The position numbers were made by a program, and so were the translations under genes. Positions 60,158 to 64,000 of a stretch of DNA of 64,000 nucleotides are shown in pieces; within the stretch, counting starts at the first letter, position 1, and each line of letters starts with the position of its first letter. The DNA comes from Gonium pectorale (Eukaryota; Chlorophyta; Chlorophyceae; Chlamydomonadales; Volvocaceae). The notes under the pieces are model-generated. The model saw only the letters and a program-made list of their open reading frames with translations. It was not told where the DNA came from and ran no database searches. The stretch covers positions 136,830 to 200,829 of the forward strand of contig LSYV01000035.1 in the NCBI GenBank assembly GCA_001584585.1, written 5' to 3'.

Positions 60158-62813
60158 ATGGGACAGGCATTTAGCGGCTCCTCAGTGGAGCGCAGCGAAG
60201 ATATGGCCAAGCTGAAAACCTGGCGATACAGCGACGGGGAGAAAATAACAAGCCTCAATAGCATCTTTAGGGTCAACGCGCTCTTTAGCAACAGCACGCA
60301 GCGGCCGGTTTGCGCTTTGTGGTAAGGCAATTGCGCGAAGAGAGTTTGCTGCCGGTCCAGGAAGAATTGAGGGCAAGAATAACTGTAGAGATTCTCAACT
60401 GTTACTGTCATTTGCGGAAGGAAAAGACGGCGGGGTTCATGCTATACCCATCCTGGACTCTCATGTGCGACCAGATTGAGAACCCGCCGTTTTCACCCCA
60501 TCACAGGCTAAACTTTCAAGGCGTGGAAGTCCCCTATGGCGTCATCGAGCCAGGGGAAACGCTTCTGTGAGTGATGGCCCGGCCGGCAATACCCATACAC
60601 ACAGCACCTGTTCACATGGCGTTGCGAACATTGAGCATTGAGCGAACGAGCGGGCGCGCGAACGCGGATCCTGCACTACCGGTTCTGCTGTCTGGAGGGC
60701 AGCCCAGCCCAGCCCAGCCCAGCGCAGCCAGCCCAGCCGCCATTGCAGCGTTAAGTCACTCGGGGTCCCCCAGGGCAGCGGGCGCCCCGTTGCGGGGTCG
60801 TGTAGCGGGCACTATGCGCAATGGGTTGTTGGCTGCCGGCTAGAATACCAGACTGCTCGACTGCTCGACTGTTTGCATTGCCTCGCTCGTCTGTTTGCAG
60901 CATGTTTGCAGCCTATCCAAAAGCACGCACATTCGCATGACGTAAGCACGCACATTCGCATGACGTAACACACAGCACCTCGAATTTGCCCTCTGCCCTC
61001 TTCCCCAGATACACCACGTACCTCTCGCACCCTTGGGTTTTCCGCTATAAGGACACGAACAAGGCAATAAGTGTTGGCGGCAGTCCGGTAGGTGCAGGGA
61101 AGGTGCACACGGGTGCGGAAGCATGGATGATATCGGCGCGTAAACAGCAGGCACGGCCGCTACCGTTCTATGCCATTGATTGTCGTCCCCGTTTCTGGTT
61201 CTCTTTATTGATGAGGTCAAGCGTTCCCCTTGTTCAAAATGCCATTTACATTACGTATGATATCGCCCAAGGGCATCTGCGCTTCATATCTGCCAACTCC
61301 TTTGTTCAGGTTGTGTGGCCGAGCACGTCCAACATTTTCGTGGACATCAGGGAGCCGCCTCTGCTGGTCTGGAGCCCTGCTACCCATCCGGAGTTCCGGC
61401 GCCGGGTACCGGCATTCGGTCGGAGGGTTCAGGAGCTGCTTCGAGCGCACCACATGCAGCGCAGGCGCAACAGCAGGCGCAGCAGCGTGGCTGGCGACCG
61501 CGGTGGCGGCAAGAGCCCACGCAGCAGCGCAGGCGGCGAGCCAGAGGATGCGCCCTGCCCTATCATGTGTTTTCCAGGTTGCTGCGGCGGAATGCTCTGG
61601 TCATGCCGAGGTGAGGCCGTGTTTGGCTACAGCAAGCATGCTGAGTGGCGCGCGTAACAGCGCTGTTAAAGGCTTGCCATTGCCACCTTGCAGCACGGTG
61701 CAGTTGTGGCGCTCGCGGGTCCCTGCGCTTGTCACGTGGAGAGTTCCGCTGGGGCACCCGAGTTTAAGCAAAAGCGCCATGTAGTTTTGGTCTAAGTAGG
61801 CGACCCAACGACCTTGTACCCGCAAACTGCATGCAGCGGCTTCATGGCTGATCCTCAGGGCGAACTTGGGGCTACCCGCGTGACGGCAAGCGTGCATTCT
61901 AGCTGCAGAAAGATTCCCCTTGATCTCTCCCAACGCCCCGCTCGTTTTTCCCTTCCGGCTGCCTTGGGGCCTTGCCACAGACTCCGAGGACTGGGCATTC
62001 ACTTGGGGCTGGACGGCCAGCCACGCGACGGACCGCGACTGCCAGCACCGGCAGCAGCAGGAGGACCACTCTTGGCTGGGCCACCTGCCGTACGAGCTAC
62101 TGCTCGAGGTGATCGCCAGGATGGCCCCGCCGCTGCGGCGGGAGAGCTCCGCGACCCGGGAAGACGCAGAGATCATGCCGCCCGGTGTTCAACCCCAGCA
62201 TGGCCCCGTAGCAGACCTGGCGGCGCTCCTCCTCGGACCGCTGGCGCCCGATCCGCCGGCCGCCGACGCCGCCGCTTGGTTTGCGGCTGCCGCCATGTTC
62301 ATGGGCATGCCGCCCGGCGGCGCTGCAGTCGGGGGTCCTCTGGGCGCCGGCGCGGCCGCAGGCGTCGCCGGCGTCCCCAACCCGATGCAGCTGCTGTGGC
62401 CGGGCGGCATGGGGCCCCCACCGCCTCCGCCAGCTGCAGCGGCGGACAACCCGGCGCACCCGGCCGGCCAGCAGCCCGACGTGCAGGGTGTGGCGCTGTA
62501 CACGGAGGCGCTCATCCTTGCCAACAGCGCCGCAGCCCAAGTACCCGCTCTGTTAGCTCGCCAGGTCGAGGAGGCCGCACGCCTGACGGCCATGCTCGAG
62601 GCCGACCGGCGCAGGCAGGCTGAGGCTGCGACTGCGGCTGCGACTGCTCAGGCGCAGGAGGGCGTAGGGCTGCAGCCGGCGGGAGAGGGCCAGCAGCAGC
62701 AGCTGCAGCAACAGCCTGAGGAGCCCGCGGCGGACGGGCAGCAGGCTGCGGAAGAGCAGGACCAGGGCCACAATGTCGTCGAGGGGCTCCAGGCCCTGCA
62801 GTTGAACGCCTGA
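60158..62813 (+). CDS. von Hippel-Lindau beta-domain protein with C-terminal F-box-like segment, 5 exons, 478 aa
   Basis: Exons 60158-60321, 60507-60566, 61009-61087, 61310-61610 and 61981-62813 join with GT-AG borders and matching phases (1437 nt). Residues about 50-100 form the VHL beta domain: RPVCALWLNFQGVEVPYGVI then EPGETLLRYTTYLSHPWVFR. The Trp-Leu-Asn-Phe start, the Tyr and the SHPW motif align with human VHL Trp88, Tyr98, His115 and Trp117; Ser111 is Thr here. A second conserved block follows (IREPPLLVWSPATHPEFRRR, VQELLRAHH). Exon 5 has an F-box-like helix pair, WLGHLPYELLLEVIARM, then an Ala/Pro/Gln-rich tail. In animals VHL recruits hydroxyproline substrates to a cullin ubiquitin ligase; a similar adaptor role through Skp1 is inferred. 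No elongin BC-box was seen. Confidence 0.85.
60695..60740 (+). repeat. CCCAG microsatellite in VHL intron 2
   Basis: A run of about seven pentamers of the cagcc type, partly degenerate at the right end. Confidence 0.75.
60921..60966 (+). repeat. 23-bp tandem duplication in VHL intron 2
   Basis: Two exact copies of a 23-bp unit starting aagcacgcacattcgcatga. Confidence 0.85.
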
Positions 62814-64000
62814 GCGTCTGCAAGATTGAGAGCGGTCGCCCTCATGCCTATGTGGAGGCATGCATTGTGTATGAGTGAGGTCGTGGATCGAAACTGGGCG
62901 TGATACACCACACATTTGGGGCGTACTGGCGAGCAAATGTATGCATTGATGAAACGGCACGGTGTTACGGGTATTTGAAGTTATCTTGTACGCCCGTGCT
63001 GCTGATGGCTGGACGGTAAACGACAGCCTGGGCAGGGGAGGCTTTAGGCGCCGACCAGGTGCTGCAACGTGAGCACAGCAAGTCGCTGGCGTCATACTAT
63101 ATTCGTGATTGCTATCTAGTGGCGAAGCGTGACAAATACTTGCTCTTAAGTTGGCTCACATGTACGGCGCGCGCACAACCGTATGTCGTGACTGCAGCAA
63201 TTGAGCCGAGGTCCTTTATCCTCAGAGCGTGGCGTGTGAATTGATGTTGCTCAGCGACTGTACGGGGAAGAGATAGCCGGGGCCCGGGGGAGATGGTGAA
63301 GCCATGGAGCTGACTATGCCGTACTGTCAGCCGGGGACATGCGAGGTTGTGGAACTGACCGCCGCGATGGCGCGTGATATTTCTGCCATAGCGCAACAGC
63401 CGTTCTTGATCTTTTGTATGAATTTCCTTCAATGACTGTACTGTACTACTGTCGTGCTATACTACGTGCAGTGATACGGTTGATTCGGCTTGGCGCCTCA
63501 CATGAGAGTGGCAACAGGACAACAATCCCATCACAGAACAGCGGGGCGAGGATCCAAATACTGCTCAATACGTTTTACAAGATACCAATGGCCAGGGTCC
63601 GGAAAGCCTGGGCGGCCAAAACCCTAAGCGCACCGCTGTCGAGAACCAACGGCAAGCTACTCTCGATATCCTTCAGCGATAACGTATGAGGTAGGTCAAC
63701 GTGCTCTAGTGACACGATGGCCAGGCCTCAACGGTGGTAGGCGCCCCGTGGGGGTCTAACCTAGCGCTCCCGTGTTATGCTATAAACCTCGTCGAATAGT
63801 CGCACAGCCGATAAGCTCTACAGTAGCAGCAGCAGCAGTGCCCGGACCTGCGGCGTCACGCAGGTCCGCGGCCTAAGCGCACTCCAAAACTGGCATAAGG
63901 CCTCCACGCAATCATCTCGACAGCGCTACCGCAGCGGTTCCCAGCGCGTCACGACGGCACACGACTCCAAGATATACTAAAGCCGACTCACGGCGAAGCA
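62814..64000. other. Downstream spacer, no gene recognised
   Basis: Holds the 3' UTR of the VHL gene and unassigned sequence. A 10-bp perfect stem with a 6-nt loop lies at 63843-63868, preceded by a short AGC microsatellite near 63823. Open frames lack motifs. Confidence 0.4.

Overview
The window looks like nuclear DNA of a volvocine green alga (Chlamydomonas/Volvox relatives). The evidence is high GC, many short GT-AG introns (plus a few that need GC-AG), proteins with long Ala/Gln/Gly/Pro-rich tracts, TGTAA poly(A) signals, a broken LINE-type retrotransposon, and gene families typical of this lineage. There are no operons, CRISPR arrays or prokaryotic signals. I built the gene models by hand from reading-frame continuity, splice sites, intron phase and family motifs; no alignment program was run.

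Layout. (1) 441-2760 (+): six-exon chalcone-isomerase-fold (FAP/CHI-like) protein. (2) 2761-5500: no gene seen; one copy of a dispersed repeat. (3) 5501-24678 (+): a very large KDM3-type JmjC histone demethylase gene. Its 3' two thirds (4CXXC zinc finger, RING-like finger, JmjC domain) are secure. The low-complexity 5' part, interrupted by an assembly gap, is joined by phase continuity only. (4) 26639-30440 (-): eight-exon PRL1/PLRG1 WD40 splicing factor. (5) 30805-33114 (+): a WW + GYF-like domain protein, divergent from PRL1 across 364 bp. (6) 33985-34794 (+): a 131-aa single-pass membrane protein of unknown function. (7) 35867-38059 (+): BASS-family (bile acid:Na+ symporter fold) transporter with altered sodium-site residues. 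(8) 39547-about 41708 (+): a weakly supported multi-exon gene of unknown function. (9) 41785-46454 (+): a Tudor-like, low-complexity nuclear protein. (10) 46455-51426: repeat-rich spacer with a second assembly gap. (11) 51427-55248 (+): LRR receptor-like membrane protein without a kinase. (12) about 56660-59625 (+): degenerate non-LTR retrotransposon with readable reverse-transcriptase motifs. (13) 60158-62813 (+): von Hippel-Lindau domain protein with a C-terminal F-box-like segment. (14) 62814-64000: no gene seen.

How the genes relate. Three genes point to chromatin or RNA work: the KDM3 demethylase, the Tudor-like protein, and the divergent PRL1 / WW-GYF pair, which is suggestive of pre-mRNA processing. 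The rest are independent housekeeping or signalling genes. The items most worth a second look are the algal VHL protein that keeps most of the hydroxyproline-pocket residues, the recurrent GC-AG introns with GCGAG donors, the BASS protein lacking canonical Na+ ligands, and two places where unmerged contig ends appear to have duplicated sequence around N gaps.
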